A DNA stretch of 64,000 nucleotides from JACVRW01 sp035650215. GTDB lineage: Bacteria > Actinomycetota > Thermoleophilia > Solirubrobacterales > Thermoleophilaceae. Below the pieces are notes generated by a model. It searched no databases, was not told the origin of the DNA, and was given only the letters and a program-made list of their open reading frames with translations. How positions within the stretch are numbered: position 1 is the first letter of the stretch; each line of letters begins with the position of its first letter. This document shows positions 35,839-44,078 of this stretch, piece by piece. Position numbers and translations under genes: made by a program. The stretch spans positions 1-64,000 of the forward strand of contig DASRIC010000040.1 in the NCBI GenBank assembly GCA_035650215.1. Reading direction: 5' to 3'.

Positions 35839-36444
35839 TCAGAACCAGTGGCGCTGCTCCTGCCAGGGATCGGCGTCGTTGTGGTAGCCGCCCAGCTCCC
35901 AGAAGCCCATCCTGTCGCCCTTCATCACCTCGAGCCGACGCAGGAACTTGGCCGACTTCCAGAAGTAGCGTCGCGGCACGAGCAGCCGTAGCGGGGCGCC
36001 GTGATCGGGCTCGAGCGGCTCGCCGGCGAAGGTGTGCGCGACCAGGACCTCGGGATCGTGCACCGCCTCCAGCGGGAGGTTAGTGGTGTAGCCGCCGTCG
36101 GAGTGCGCCATCAGGTGCGTGCCGGCGGGGCGCACGCCCGCGCGCTCGATCAGGTCGCTCACGGCCACGCCGCGCCACTGCGTGTCGAGCTTCGACCAGC
36201 GCGTGACGCAGTGGATGTCGACCGTGACCTCGCGCTGAGGCAGCGCCATCAGCTCGTCCCAGGAGAGGGTGTAGGGCCGCTCCACCTCGCCGTCGACGGA
36301 CAGCGTCCAGGTGTCGAGGTCGAACGGGGGGTTGCCGCCCACCGTGAGCACCGGGAACTTCTCCGTGATGTACTGGCCGGGCGGCACCCGGGCAGGATCC
36401 ACGCCCATCTTCTGGGCCTGCCTCCGCCCCCTGGCACCTAGCAT
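35839..36444 (-). CDS. Sulfite-oxidase-fold molybdopterin-dependent oxidoreductase
   Basis: 201 residues from ATG 36444 (GTG 36462 is possible). A soluble sulfite-oxidase/MsrP-type catalytic domain: LTVGGNPPFDLDTWTLSVDG, then TVDIHCVTRWS with the Mo-ligating Cys, HLMAHSDGGYTTNLPL and VPRRYFWKSAKFLRRLEVM. There is no Tat signal and no dimerisation domain, so this is the small cytoplasmic-looking form found in actinobacteria. The substrate is not known. It diverges from a 7Fe ferredoxin gene that could be its electron partner. Confidence 0.85.
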   Translation of the reverse strand: MLGARGRRQAQKMGVDPARVPPGQYITEKFPVLTVGGNPPFDLDTWTLSVDGEVERPYTLSWDELMALPQREVTVDIHCVTRWSKLDTQWRGVAVSDLIERAGVRPAGTHLMAHSDGGYTTNLPLEAVHDPEVLVAHTFAGEPLEPDHGAPLRLLVPRRYFWKSAKFLRRLEVMKGDRMGFWELGGYHNDADPWQEQRHWF

Positions 36445-36534
36445 CCTCGAGGTAATCGCCACAGACCCAACGGTACAATGCGCGTCCGGGCGCCCGCGGG
36501 CGCCCGACTTGGACCACGAGATCAACTGGAGACC

Positions 36535-36801
36535 ATGGCCTACGTCATCGCCGAGCCCTGCATCGACACGAAGGACAACTCGTGCGTCGAGGTCTGTCCT
36601 GTCGACTGCATCCACCCGACCCCCGACGAGCCGGACTACGACCAGGTCACGCAGCTCTACATCGACCCCGAGGAGTGCATCGACTGCGACGCCTGCGTCG
36701 AGGCCTGCCCGGTGGACGCGTGCTTCGCGGAGGACCAGCTGCCGGACGAGTGGCAGTCCTTCATCCAGGTCAACGCCGACTACTTCAAGCAGGCGAGCTA
36801 G
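36535..36801 (+). CDS. fdxA: 7Fe ferredoxin ([3Fe-4S][4Fe-4S])
   Basis: 88 residues. Cys at 9, 17 and 58 fit the 3Fe-4S cluster, and Cys 21, 48, 51 and 54 the 4Fe-4S cluster, as in Azotobacter FdI; Cys 25 and 63 are extra. The position homologous to FdI Cys11 is Thr, which favours a 3Fe cluster at the first site. The start MAYVIAEPC is preceded by CTGGAGACC. A TACAAT at 36474-36479 is a possible -10 box. Confidence 0.92.
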   Translation: MAYVIAEPCIDTKDNSCVEVCPVDCIHPTPDEPDYDQVTQLYIDPEECIDCDACVEACPVDACFAEDQLPDEWQSFIQVNADYFKQAS

Positions 36802-36830
36802 ACCCTGGGCCTGCGCTGGTTCGCGCGGAG

Positions 36831-37103
36831 CTAGGCGTCCTGCTCGCCGGCGAGCTGCGCGCTCTCGGGCGGGCCGTGAAGCCCGGCCTCCTGGAAGATC
36901 GCCGGCATCTCCGGATCGGACAACAGCTTGCCGTAGCCCTCCTCATCCCAGTCGAAGACCACCCACACGCGACTGTCGTCGTTCGGGTCGCGAAACACGT
37001 GCGCACCCTGGGAGCCGTGCTGCTTTCGCTTCTCGGCGCCCTTGGTCGAGAACGTGCTCCAGAAGCGATCGAAATCCGCAACCTGCACCGTGGCCAGGAT
37101 CAT
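36831..37103 (-). CDS. Small dimeric alpha-beta barrel-like protein, unknown function
   Basis: 90 residues. MILATVQVADFDRFWSTFST and VFRDPNDDSRVWVVFDWDEE resemble the antibiotic-biosynthesis-monooxygenase/ABM-like ferredoxin fold in strand-helix order, but I see no catalytic motif. It is convergent with the ferredoxin gene, with 29 nt between them. Confidence 0.65.
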   Translation of the reverse strand: MILATVQVADFDRFWSTFSTKGAEKRKQHGSQGAHVFRDPNDDSRVWVVFDWDEEGYGKLLSDPEMPAIFQEAGLHGPPESAQLAGEQDA

Positions 37104-37210
37104 TGCTCTCCTCCTCCGTCGGGGCCTCGATTCGCGACCGTCCTCGGCGGCCGCGGCGAGCGCATTGCCGCCCACCGAGGAGCCTAACGTCACCACGGTG
37201 ATCGACCCCG

Positions 37211-37678
37211 CTAGAGCTCGCGTTCGTACACGAACATGACCGGGCCGTCGGGCCGGCCCTCGCGGTTGGTGAAGCCGAGACTCTCGTAGAGCGCGCGCGC
37301 GGCCGAGTCGTCCTCGCTCGTGCCGAGGTCCATGTAGTCGGCCCCGGCGCGGCGAGCCTCCTCGATGGCCAGCTCCATCAGGGCGCGGCCGAGCCCCTCG
37401 CCGCGCCGCTCCGGCGCCACGTAGAGCTCGGCGAGGTAGCACTCGAGCCCGCTCGTCCAGATCGAGGGCCGCAGCCGCAGCACGGCCACGCCGTCCGGCC
37501 CATCGCCAGCCAGGAGCACGATCATCTCGCCGCCCGCCATGAGCTCCGTCACCCGCTCTGCCAGCGCCTCGGGCCCTGGCGTCACATCCTCGTACTCGGT
37601 GTTGAAGTCGTGCAGGAGCCGGCCGATCGCCGCGGCATCGGCGGCGGCGCCGGCGCGGCGCGCGGCCGGACCCGTCAC
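37211..37678 (-). CDS. GNAT-family N-acetyltransferase
   Basis: 155 residues. The acetyl-CoA loop reads YVAPERRGEGLGRALMELAI (R/Q-x-x-G-x-G/A), preceded by CYLAELYV and followed by ADYMDLGTSEDDSAARALYE and LGFTNRE, the usual C-terminal GNAT patches. Substrate unknown. The GTG start is 3 nt after the mrp stop, so the two are probably cotranscribed. Confidence 0.88.
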   Translation of the reverse strand: MTGPAARRAGAAADAAAIGRLLHDFNTEYEDVTPGPEALAERVTELMAGGEMIVLLAGDGPDGVAVLRLRPSIWTSGLECYLAELYVAPERRGEGLGRALMELAIEEARRAGADYMDLGTSEDDSAARALYESLGFTNREGRPDGPVMFVYEREL

Positions 37679-37681
37679 GGC

Positions 37682-38821
37682 CTATGCCATGGGGAGCGCG
37701 GTGCCTGTGATCTGTGGCACCGGCGGGCCCGACGGCGGCTGGAAGACCGCCAGCTCTTGCGGCGTAGCCGCGATGATCCCGCGGGCGGCATGGCGGATCG
37801 CCTGGGAGGCCGGCGCGTCCGGGTCCTCCAGGACGAGTGGGCGTCCCTCGTCGGAGGCCACGCGCAGCTCCTCCTGGAGCGGCACCTTGCCGATCAGCGG
37901 GACGTCGAGCTCGTCGGCCAGCTGCTGGCCGCCGCCCTCCCCGAAGATTGTGAAGCGCTGGCCGTCGGGCGTCGTGAAGCCGGACATGTTCTCGACAACG
38001 CCCAGCAGCTCGAGGTCGAAGCGGCGCGCCGTGTCGGCGGCCCGGGCGGCCACCTTCTGGGCCGCGGGCTGCGGCGTCGTGACGATCACCACGCGCGCCT
38101 GCGGCAGCAGCTGGGCGAGCGTCATCGACACGTCGCCGGTGCCGGGTGGCAGGTCGATCAGCAGGTAGTCGAGCGCACCCCAGTCGACGTCCTCGAGGAA
38201 CTGCCGGATCGCCTTGTGAAGCATCGGACCGCGCCAGGTGATCGCCTGGTCGCGCTCATTCAGGAAGTGCTCGATCGAAATCGCCCTGACCCCCGCCGGG
38301 CCGTCGAGCGGCACGATCTTGCGCTCCGCCGAGATCCTGGGACGCCCGTGAACGCCGAGCATGCGCGGGATCGAGTAGCCCCATACGTCCGCGTCGAGAG
38401 CGGCGGCCTGGTGGCCGTCCACCTGCAGCGCGGCGGCGAGGTTGGCGGTCATCGTCGACTTGCCCACGCCCCCCTTGCCGGACGCGACGCAGATCACGTT
38501 CTTGACCTGAGCGAGCGCCCCCTCGGGCAGGGCGCCGCCGCGCCCGAGACGCTGCGAGAGCGCCTGCTTCTCCTGGTCGGAGAGCACGTCGAAGCTCACG
38601 CCGACCTCGGTGAACCCGAGGCCGCGGACCTTGTCGGCGACGGCCGTCTGGAAATGGTTGCGGATGGGACAGCCGGCGGTGGTCAGCGAGACCACGACGT
38701 CGACACGGCGCTCGTCGTGGATGTCGATCGAGCGCACCATCCCGAGCGACACGATGTCCTTGCGCAGCTCGGGATCGATGACCTCTCGCAGGACGTCCTC
38801 GATCTGTTCACGGGTAGGCAT
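37682..38821 (-). CDS. mrp: Mrp/NBP35-family Fe-S cluster carrier ATPase
   Basis: 379 residues from ATG 38821. The N-terminal MIP18/DUF59 domain is REVIDPELRKDIVSLGMVRS, and the P-loop is of the deviant Walker type, CVASGKGGVGKSTMTANLA. LIDLPPGTGDVSMT and VENMSGF match the family. The Cys pair of the cluster-binding C-x-x-C, usual in eukaryotic NBP35, is not seen after ENMSGF. It delivers Fe-S clusters to apoproteins. Confidence 0.92.
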   Translation of the reverse strand: MPTREQIEDVLREVIDPELRKDIVSLGMVRSIDIHDERRVDVVVSLTTAGCPIRNHFQTAVADKVRGLGFTEVGVSFDVLSDQEKQALSQRLGRGGALPEGALAQVKNVICVASGKGGVGKSTMTANLAAALQVDGHQAAALDADVWGYSIPRMLGVHGRPRISAERKIVPLDGPAGVRAISIEHFLNERDQAITWRGPMLHKAIRQFLEDVDWGALDYLLIDLPPGTGDVSMTLAQLLPQARVVIVTTPQPAAQKVAARAADTARRFDLELLGVVENMSGFTTPDGQRFTIFGEGGGQQLADELDVPLIGKVPLQEELRVASDEGRPLVLEDPDAPASQAIRHAARGIIAATPQELAVFQPPSGPPVPQITGTALPMA

Positions 38822-38842
38822 CGGCCCCATTGTCGCAGGCAG

Positions 38843-38945
38843 GCGATGCCGTCTCGCGCGAGGGCGCGGGCTCGGCCCGCGCCGGAGCGATGCCATCTCG
38901 CGCGAGGGCGCGGGCTCGGCCCGCGCCGGAGCGATGCCATCTCGC
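38843..38945. repeat. 44-bp tandem repeat, 2.3 copies
   Basis: Copies start at 38843, 38887 and 38931 (partial, 15 nt); copies 1 and 2 differ at one base in the first ten. Each unit contains the self-complementary GCGCGGGC-tcg-GCCCGCGC hairpin. It lies upstream of the mrp start on the minus strand, so the hairpins may sit in the mrp leader or act as protein-binding sites. Confidence 0.85.
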
Positions 38946-39009
38946 CCGTGAACGCACCAACGCCGCCCCCGAAGGGACGGCGCTGGCTGAGGGAGGAGAG
39001 ATACTGCAC

Positions 39010-39038
39010 ACTGCCGGCGAGAATCTGTGGCCGGCAGT
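39010..39038. other. Inverted repeat / hairpin in the mrp upstream region
   Basis: ACTGCCGGC, 11 nt, GCCGGCAGT: perfect 9-bp arms at 39010-39018 and 39030-39038. It lies between the end of the H1-like gene (39095) and mrp on the minus strand. No T-run follows on either strand, so it is a structural element rather than a clear terminator. Confidence 0.5.
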
Positions 39039-39094
39039 CTCTCCCCGGCTCCGCTCTCTCCATAGCGGGCGGGGTGAAGCGTCAGTCGTTACTA

Positions 39095-39583
39095 CTACGC
39101 GAGGGAGGCGACCCGCTCGACCACGGTACCGGCGCCATCCTGCACGTCGCGCCCGGTCGACTTGACCTGACGCACGGCCGAGCCGCGACGCTGGCGCAGC
39201 TCGCGCTCCACGCGCGTGCGGGTCTTCTTGACCTCGCGCACGGCGCGGTTGCGGGCGGTAGTGCCGCGACGCTCGAACTTCCTCAGGTTCGTCTGAACCT
39301 GCTTGCCGACCTTGCCGAGCTCCCGCTCCGCGCTATCGCGACCGGCCGTGTAGGGCTTCGCGGCCTCGATCACGGCGTCGCGGGCGATGAGGGCGGCGCC
39401 GACCGGAATCAGCACGGCGCGCTCGGCCTGGGCCTGCACGACCTTGGCGGTGTTCAGCTCGGCCCTGGCGCGGGTCTCGGCCGCCTTGCGGGCGGACTGG
39501 CTGCGCTTGGCGGCGTTGCGCCGGCGGGTGGCAGCGGCCTTCTGAGCGGTGGCCTTGCGCTGTGTCTGCGTCTGGGTAGCCAT
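39095..39583 (-). CDS. Small basic histone-H1-like protein
   Basis: 162 residues. The N-terminal 45 residues are Ala/Lys/Arg/Thr-rich (TQRKATAQKAAATRRRNAAK), like bacterial H1-type tails. A hydrophobic helix (AVLIPVGAALIARDAVIEAA) follows, then a basic coil (FERRGTTARNRAVREVKKTR). The layout suggests a nucleoid-associated or phasin-like protein that binds DNA or a polyanion. GGAGAT precedes the ATG. Its upstream region is unusually AT-rich. Function is inferred from composition only. Confidence 0.75.
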   Translation of the reverse strand: MATQTQTQRKATAQKAAATRRRNAAKRSQSARKAAETRARAELNTAKVVQAQAERAVLIPVGAALIARDAVIEAAKPYTAGRDSAERELGKVGKQVQTNLRKFERRGTTARNRAVREVKKTRTRVERELRQRRGSAVRQVKSTGRDVQDGAGTVVERVASLA

Positions 39584-39630
39584 TGAGTATCTCCTTGATT
39601 GCGCCCCCCGGGGGCGAGCGCCTAATCTTA

Positions 39631-39640
39631 TTAGATCTAA
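39631..39640. promoter_or_regulatory. Palindrome in the promoter region of the H1-like gene
   Basis: TTAGATCTAA, a perfect 10-bp palindrome in an AT-rich patch (39622-39660), 48 nt upstream of the ATG. On the minus strand TAAGAT follows it and could be a -10 box, so the palindrome could be an operator between -35 and -10. Weak evidence. Confidence 0.4.
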
Positions 39641-39719
39641 CTTCGGTAGAAAGTGTACCACCGAACACACGTACGTAAACCTTCGTTCCCGGCCGGTTAC
39701 AGACAGGCGTCGGATGCCT

Positions 39720-39774
39720 GGTCAGGAAACGAACGTCCCTGACCACCCCCTATAGCGACTACTCCGGGACGTTC
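39720..39774 (-). terminator. Overlapping alternative hairpins after the DUF2342 gene
   Basis: Read on the minus strand, GAACGTCCC (39774-39766) pairs with GGGACGTTC (39739-39731), followed by GTTT. GGTCAGG (39744-39738) pairs with CCTGACC (39726-39720). The two stems share bases 39738-39739 and cannot form together. Position after the stop at 39785 fits a terminator; the choice of structure is unclear. Confidence 0.45.
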
Positions 39775-39784
39775 AACTGGCCGG

Positions 39785-40837
39785 CTAGGCCGCAGCGAGC
39801 GTGTCCGGATCCGTGCGGTCGAGCCAGGCGTCGGGGCGCTCGAGCTCGGCGACCGTCGGCAGCATGGCGGGCGCGCGCCAGACGCGGTTGAGGCGCTCCA
39901 TGCCCGCTCGCGCCACCACCGCGTCGCAGAAGCGCTTGCCGAGCTCGTACTGGCGCAGCTTCAGATCGAAGCCGAGCAGCCGCTCCAGCACGCGCTCGGG
40001 CGCGGAGCGGCTCTTGCGGCGCCGGTCCATCGCCTCGCGCAGCGCCTCGTGGCCGGGGATCGCCTCGGCGGCGATCACGTCCATCACGTGCTCCGAGTAG
40101 CCCTCCACCACGGCCATCGCAGCCTGGACCTCCTCCATCAGATCGCGCTGCTCGCGAGTCTGGACGAGCGCGGCGAGCCCGCCGTCGCGAAAGCGCTCGA
40201 CGAGCGCGCGCGGATCCGGGAGTGAGGGCAGCCCGCCGGCCTCCCCGCGCTCGATCCGGACGTCCACCGTGGAGAGGTAGCGCTCGAGCAGCCCGCTCAG
40301 GTGCTCGCGCAGCCAGGGGACGCCCTGGAACTGGAACACGTGCGTGAGCTCGTGCGCGCAGATCCAGCGGCCGAAGGCCTCGGGGTCAACGTCGAGCTCG
40401 CGCACCGCCTTGCCAAGGTTGGGCGCCACGAAGAGCAGTCGCGGCGGCGTCTCGCCGCCGAGCAGCGACACGTCGTACTGGCCCAGCACCCGCTGCGACA
40501 TGTAGCCCATGACGAGGCCGGCCTCGGCCGCGAGCGTGGCCGAGGCACCCGCGCGCAGCGCGCCCGCCAGGGGGCCGGCGAACGCGAGCCGGTCGTCGAG
40601 CCGCCCAGCCACGGGGTCGAGCATCCGCGCCAGGGAGTCGAGGTTCGCGCTCGACCAGTCCGAGCGCCCGATCGCCTCCGGCGGCGGGGGGTCCGACGCC
40701 AGCACCAGACCGGTGTAGCCGGCCACGTAGGGCTCCATCTCCGCGCAGCCCGCACGTACGTCGAAGCCCGGCTCGCCCGTGTCGCCGCCGCGCGCCGCGA
40801 GGCGCGCCACCTGCCGGGCGAGCGACCAGTCCACCAT
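39785..40837 (-). CDS. DUF2342 zincin-like metalloprotease family protein
   Basis: 350 residues from ATG 40837 (MVDWSLARQ). The HExxH zinc motif is HELTH, in RWICAHELTHVFQFQGVPWL, with a downstream Glu in VVEGYSEHVMD as possible third ligand. The family is actinobacterial and is annotated as associated with coenzyme F420 organisms; its substrate is unknown. Last gene of the HAD-ligD-ku-polymerase operon, 27 nt after the polymerase-domain gene. Confidence 0.88.
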   Translation of the reverse strand: MVDWSLARQVARLAARGGDTGEPGFDVRAGCAEMEPYVAGYTGLVLASDPPPPEAIGRSDWSSANLDSLARMLDPVAGRLDDRLAFAGPLAGALRAGASATLAAEAGLVMGYMSQRVLGQYDVSLLGGETPPRLLFVAPNLGKAVRELDVDPEAFGRWICAHELTHVFQFQGVPWLREHLSGLLERYLSTVDVRIERGEAGGLPSLPDPRALVERFRDGGLAALVQTREQRDLMEEVQAAMAVVEGYSEHVMDVIAAEAIPGHEALREAMDRRRKSRSAPERVLERLLGFDLKLRQYELGKRFCDAVVARAGMERLNRVWRAPAMLPTVAELERPDAWLDRTDPDTLAAA

Positions 40838-40864
40838 GTCGCCACACACGCTAGCGGCGGGGCG

Positions 40865-41746
40865 CTACAGGTCCGGCAGCCGCTGCTGCTGCTCGACCAC
40901 CGCAGCGAACAGATCGCCGCGCTCGGCCACGCGCTCGATCACGTCGCTCGCACAGAACACGAGCGAGGCCGGGTCGTCGAGCTCGTCCCAGTCGAGCGGC
41001 GTGGACACCGTCGGGCGCTCCGCGCCTCGGAGCGAGTAGACGCACACCGTCGTCTTGTGCTCGTCGTTCTGGGACCAGTCGATCAGCACCCGGTCCCTGC
41101 GCAGCTCCTTGCGCTGCTGGGAGACGATCAGCTTCGGGTGCTGCGCCTCGAGATGCCGTGCGAGCGCCTGCGAGAGGCGCTTGGAGCCAGAGTCGTAGTC
41201 CACGTCCTCGACATTGAGCGGCACGTAGACCTGGAGCCCCTTCGAGCCGGAGGTCTTCGCGTAGCAGTCGAGGCCGAGCGCCGCGAGCGCCTCACGCAGG
41301 ATCAAGGCGACCTCGCAGCACTCGGCGAGACCAGCTCCCGGACCCGGGTCGAGGTCGAAGGCCATCACGGTCGGGCGCTCGATCGGATCGTGCTCGGACA
41401 GCGACGGGTGTAGCTCGAGGTCGGCCAGGTTGGCCAGCCACACGAGCGTCGGCAGGTCGTCGCAGATGACGTAGAAGATCTTGCCCACACGCTCGCGCCG
41501 TACCCACTCCGGGGCGTGCGACGGGCAGTTCTTCTCGTAGAAGTAGGGCTCCTCGACGCCGTTCGGGTAGCGCTTGAGCGTGAGCGGACGGTCGCGGAGA
41601 TGTGGCAGCAGTGCCTGCGAGACGCGCGTGTAGTAGTCGATCACCTCGCCCTTGGTGAAGCCCACCCGCGGGTAGAGGACCTTGTCGAGGTTGGAGAGCG
41701 AGAGCGTGCGGCCCTCGACGTCGACCTCGACCCGGCGCGCGGCCAC
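40865..41746 (-). CDS. ligD-POL: LigD-type polymerase/primase domain protein (NHEJ)
   Basis: 293 residues, matching the stand-alone polymerase domain of LigD. It fills and extends ends with ribo- or deoxynucleotides during double-strand-break joining. LSNLDKVLYPRVGFTKGEVI is the usual N-terminus, and FDLDPGPGAGLAE carries the catalytic Asp pair. SGSKGLQVYVPL and LIDWSQN lie further on. GTG start directly after the ku stop with no gap. Confidence 0.9.
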   Translation of the reverse strand: MAARRVEVDVEGRTLSLSNLDKVLYPRVGFTKGEVIDYYTRVSQALLPHLRDRPLTLKRYPNGVEEPYFYEKNCPSHAPEWVRRERVGKIFYVICDDLPTLVWLANLADLELHPSLSEHDPIERPTVMAFDLDPGPGAGLAECCEVALILREALAALGLDCYAKTSGSKGLQVYVPLNVEDVDYDSGSKRLSQALARHLEAQHPKLIVSQQRKELRRDRVLIDWSQNDEHKTTVCVYSLRGAERPTVSTPLDWDELDDPASLVFCASDVIERVAERGDLFAAVVEQQQRLPDL

Positions 41747-42604
41747 CTACTTCTTGGCGGCGGACTTCTTGCGCGTCGACTTGGCGCCGTTCGAGCTGCG
41801 CGAGGAGGAGGACTTCTTGGGCGCGGGCGTCTTCGCCGCGGCGATCGATGCCTCGAGCGCCGCCATCAGGTCCGGCACCTTCTTCGGCTCCTCGGGCGGC
41901 GCCTCGATCTTGATGGTCTCGCCCTGCGCCTTGCGCTCGATCATCTCGAGCACCCGGTCGCGGTACTCGTCCCGGTACTTGTCGGGCTCGAACTCGGAGC
42001 TGAGCGAGTCGATCAGCTGCTTGGCCATCGTGAGCTCGCGCTCGCTCGTCTTGCCCTCGGCGCCGTCGGAGAGCTCGTCGAACGAGTCGGGGTCGATCAC
42101 CTCGTCGGCGAACAGCATCGTCTCCATCGCGAGCACGCCGTCGCGCGGGCGGATCGCCACGAGGTTCTCCTTCGAGCGCAGCACCACGCGCGCGATCGCG
42201 ACCTTGCCGGCGTCGTCCATCGCGTCGACCAGGAGGCGGTACGCCTTCCCGGCGCCCTTGTCCGGCGCCAGGTAGTAGGGGTGGTCGAAGAAGATCGGGT
42301 CGATCTCTTCGAGGTCCACGAAGTCCTCGATGTCGATCGTGCGCGACTTCTCGGGAGCGATCGAGTCGAGCTCGTCGGGCTCGATCGTCACGTAGCGCTC
42401 GGGGCCGATCTCGTAGCCCTTGACGATCTGATCGTAGGGGACCTCCTCGCCCTCCGGATTGACCCGCATCTGGCGGATGCGCGCCCCGGACTCGGAGTCG
42501 ATCTGGTGGAAGCGGACGGTCTTTTTCGAGACCGCGCTGTAGAGCTTCACCGGGATGTTGACCAGCCCGAAGCTGATCGCGCCGCTCCAGATCGCACGTG
42601 GCAT
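41747..42604 (-). CDS. ku: Ku protein (bacterial NHEJ)
   Basis: 285 residues. Homodimeric ring that binds broken DNA ends and recruits LigD. MPRAIWSGAISFGLVNIPVK is the hallmark N-terminus, and FDHPYYLAPDKGAGKAYRLL lies in the core. The last about 30 residues are Lys/Ser/Ala-rich (KSTRKKSAAKK), an extended basic tail known in several actinobacterial Ku proteins to aid DNA threading. It sits between the LigD ligase and polymerase genes. Confidence 0.96.
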   Translation of the reverse strand: MPRAIWSGAISFGLVNIPVKLYSAVSKKTVRFHQIDSESGARIRQMRVNPEGEEVPYDQIVKGYEIGPERYVTIEPDELDSIAPEKSRTIDIEDFVDLEEIDPIFFDHPYYLAPDKGAGKAYRLLVDAMDDAGKVAIARVVLRSKENLVAIRPRDGVLAMETMLFADEVIDPDSFDELSDGAEGKTSERELTMAKQLIDSLSSEFEPDKYRDEYRDRVLEMIERKAQGETIKIEAPPEEPKKVPDLMAALEASIAAAKTPAPKKSSSSRSSNGAKSTRKKSAAKK

Positions 42605-42633
42605 GTGAACAAAGGTACCTTGCCGACCCCGGC

Positions 42634-44058
42634 TTACCCTTCCTCGCGGGTGCAATCTTGCGGGTCGACGTCCGGCCTGAGCCCCTTGAAGGAGGGCGCT
42701 CTGAGCGTTCCGCTGCGGGTCCATTCGCGGAACTCGACGGCCGCCACCAAGCTCGGCTCGACGAAGATCGTGCCCCGCGGCGGCTGGCGTCCCTCGAACG
42801 GGCTCGTGTCCCGCCGAAGCGGCTCGAGCTCTCGACCGAGCAGCGCAAGCGTCTGCTCGGTGAAGCCCGTGCCGACCTTGCCCGAATACACGAGCCGCCC
42901 CTCGTCCATTACGCCGATGGCGAGCGCCCCGAGCCTGCCGCCGCGCCCGCCCTCGCCGGGCGTCCAGCCGCCGATCACCACGTCCTGCATGCGCACGTTC
43001 TTGATCTTGGTCCACGCGCCGCCGCGCCGGCCGGGGTCGTAGGGGCTGTCGAGCTTCTTGGCCACGATGCCCTCGATGCCGAGCCGCTCGGTGGCCTCGA
43101 GCAGCGCCTTCCCCTCGCCGCGGTGGTACGCCGGCGTTCGCCAGGAGGGACCGTTCAGGTCCAGCTCGTCGAGCACGGCCCGCCGATCCTCGTAGGAGAG
43201 CGTCATCGTGGAGCGCCCGTCGAGGTAGAGCAGGTCGAACACCACGTACGTGGCCGGCGTGTCGCGCATGCGCCGCCTGACGGCCGAGTCCGAGGCCAGG
43301 TGCATGCGCGTCTGGAGCCGCTCGAAGCTGGGACGGCCCTCGTCGTCGAAGGCCACCACCTCCCCGTCGAGGATCAGCCGGCGCGCACCCAGCTCCCGGG
43401 CGAGCCCGCGCACCTCCGGATAGCGCGAGGAGAAGTCGGTGAAGTTCCGCCCCTGGAGGGCGAGATGTCCGTGGTCGTAGAACAGCACGGTGCGGATCCC
43501 GTCCCACTTGACCTCGAAGCCGTAGTCCTGCTCCCTACGCGGAAGCGTGCCGCTGCGCGCGAGCATCGGCGCCACCTGGTCGGGCATCGGCTCGTAGCCG
43601 GCGTCCTCGGGCGGGTCCATACGGTGGATGAGCCAATCCCTGTCGCGAGTCCGAAACAGCGCGTAGCGACCCTTCATGCGCTCGCCGTGGAAGGTGGCGA
43701 TCACCTCGCCGTCGCGGAACTTCTCCGCCTCGAAGGTGCCCCGGTCCCAGACCGTCATCGTGCCGGCGCCGTACTCGCCCTTCGGGATTTCCCCCTCGAA
43801 CTCGAGGTACTCGAGCGGGTGGTCCTCGGTGTGCACGGCGAGGCGGTTCTCGTCAGGGTGCGCCGGAACGCCGCGCGGCAGCGCCCACGACGCCAGCGCG
43901 CCGTCGTGCTCGAGCCGCAGGTCCCAGTGCAGGCGGCGGGCGTGGTGCTCCTGCACCACGAAGCGCGCCTCGCCCTCCGCGGCGGCGGCGGCCCCCTCCG
44001 GCTCGCGGGTCTTGGCGAAGTCGCGCTTGGCGCGGTAGCGGCCCAGCTGGTCTGGCAT
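42634..44058 (-). CDS. ligD: DNA ligase D with N-terminal 3'-phosphoesterase domain
   Basis: 474 residues. The PE domain comes first (FVVQEHHARRLHWDLRLEHD...EGEIPKGEYGAGTM, with its His and Asp ligands), followed by the ATP-dependent ligase domain: FEVKWDGIR with the nucleotidyl lysine, LDGEVVAFD, EGIVAKKLDSPY and WTKIKN. The polymerase domain found in three-domain LigD is a separate gene two positions downstream. Completes an end-joining module with Ku. Confidence 0.94.
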   Translation of the reverse strand: MPDQLGRYRAKRDFAKTREPEGAAAAAEGEARFVVQEHHARRLHWDLRLEHDGALASWALPRGVPAHPDENRLAVHTEDHPLEYLEFEGEIPKGEYGAGTMTVWDRGTFEAEKFRDGEVIATFHGERMKGRYALFRTRDRDWLIHRMDPPEDAGYEPMPDQVAPMLARSGTLPRREQDYGFEVKWDGIRTVLFYDHGHLALQGRNFTDFSSRYPEVRGLARELGARRLILDGEVVAFDDEGRPSFERLQTRMHLASDSAVRRRMRDTPATYVVFDLLYLDGRSTMTLSYEDRRAVLDELDLNGPSWRTPAYHRGEGKALLEATERLGIEGIVAKKLDSPYDPGRRGGAWTKIKNVRMQDVVIGGWTPGEGGRGGRLGALAIGVMDEGRLVYSGKVGTGFTEQTLALLGRELEPLRRDTSPFEGRQPPRGTIFVEPSLVAAVEFREWTRSGTLRAPSFKGLRPDVDPQDCTREEG

Positions 44059-44078
44059 GGCCCGAATCTTGACGGAGC

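Noticed and set aside
38843..38945. CRISPR array
   Set aside because: The units are directly adjacent with no variable spacers and there are only 2.3 copies; no cas genes are nearby.
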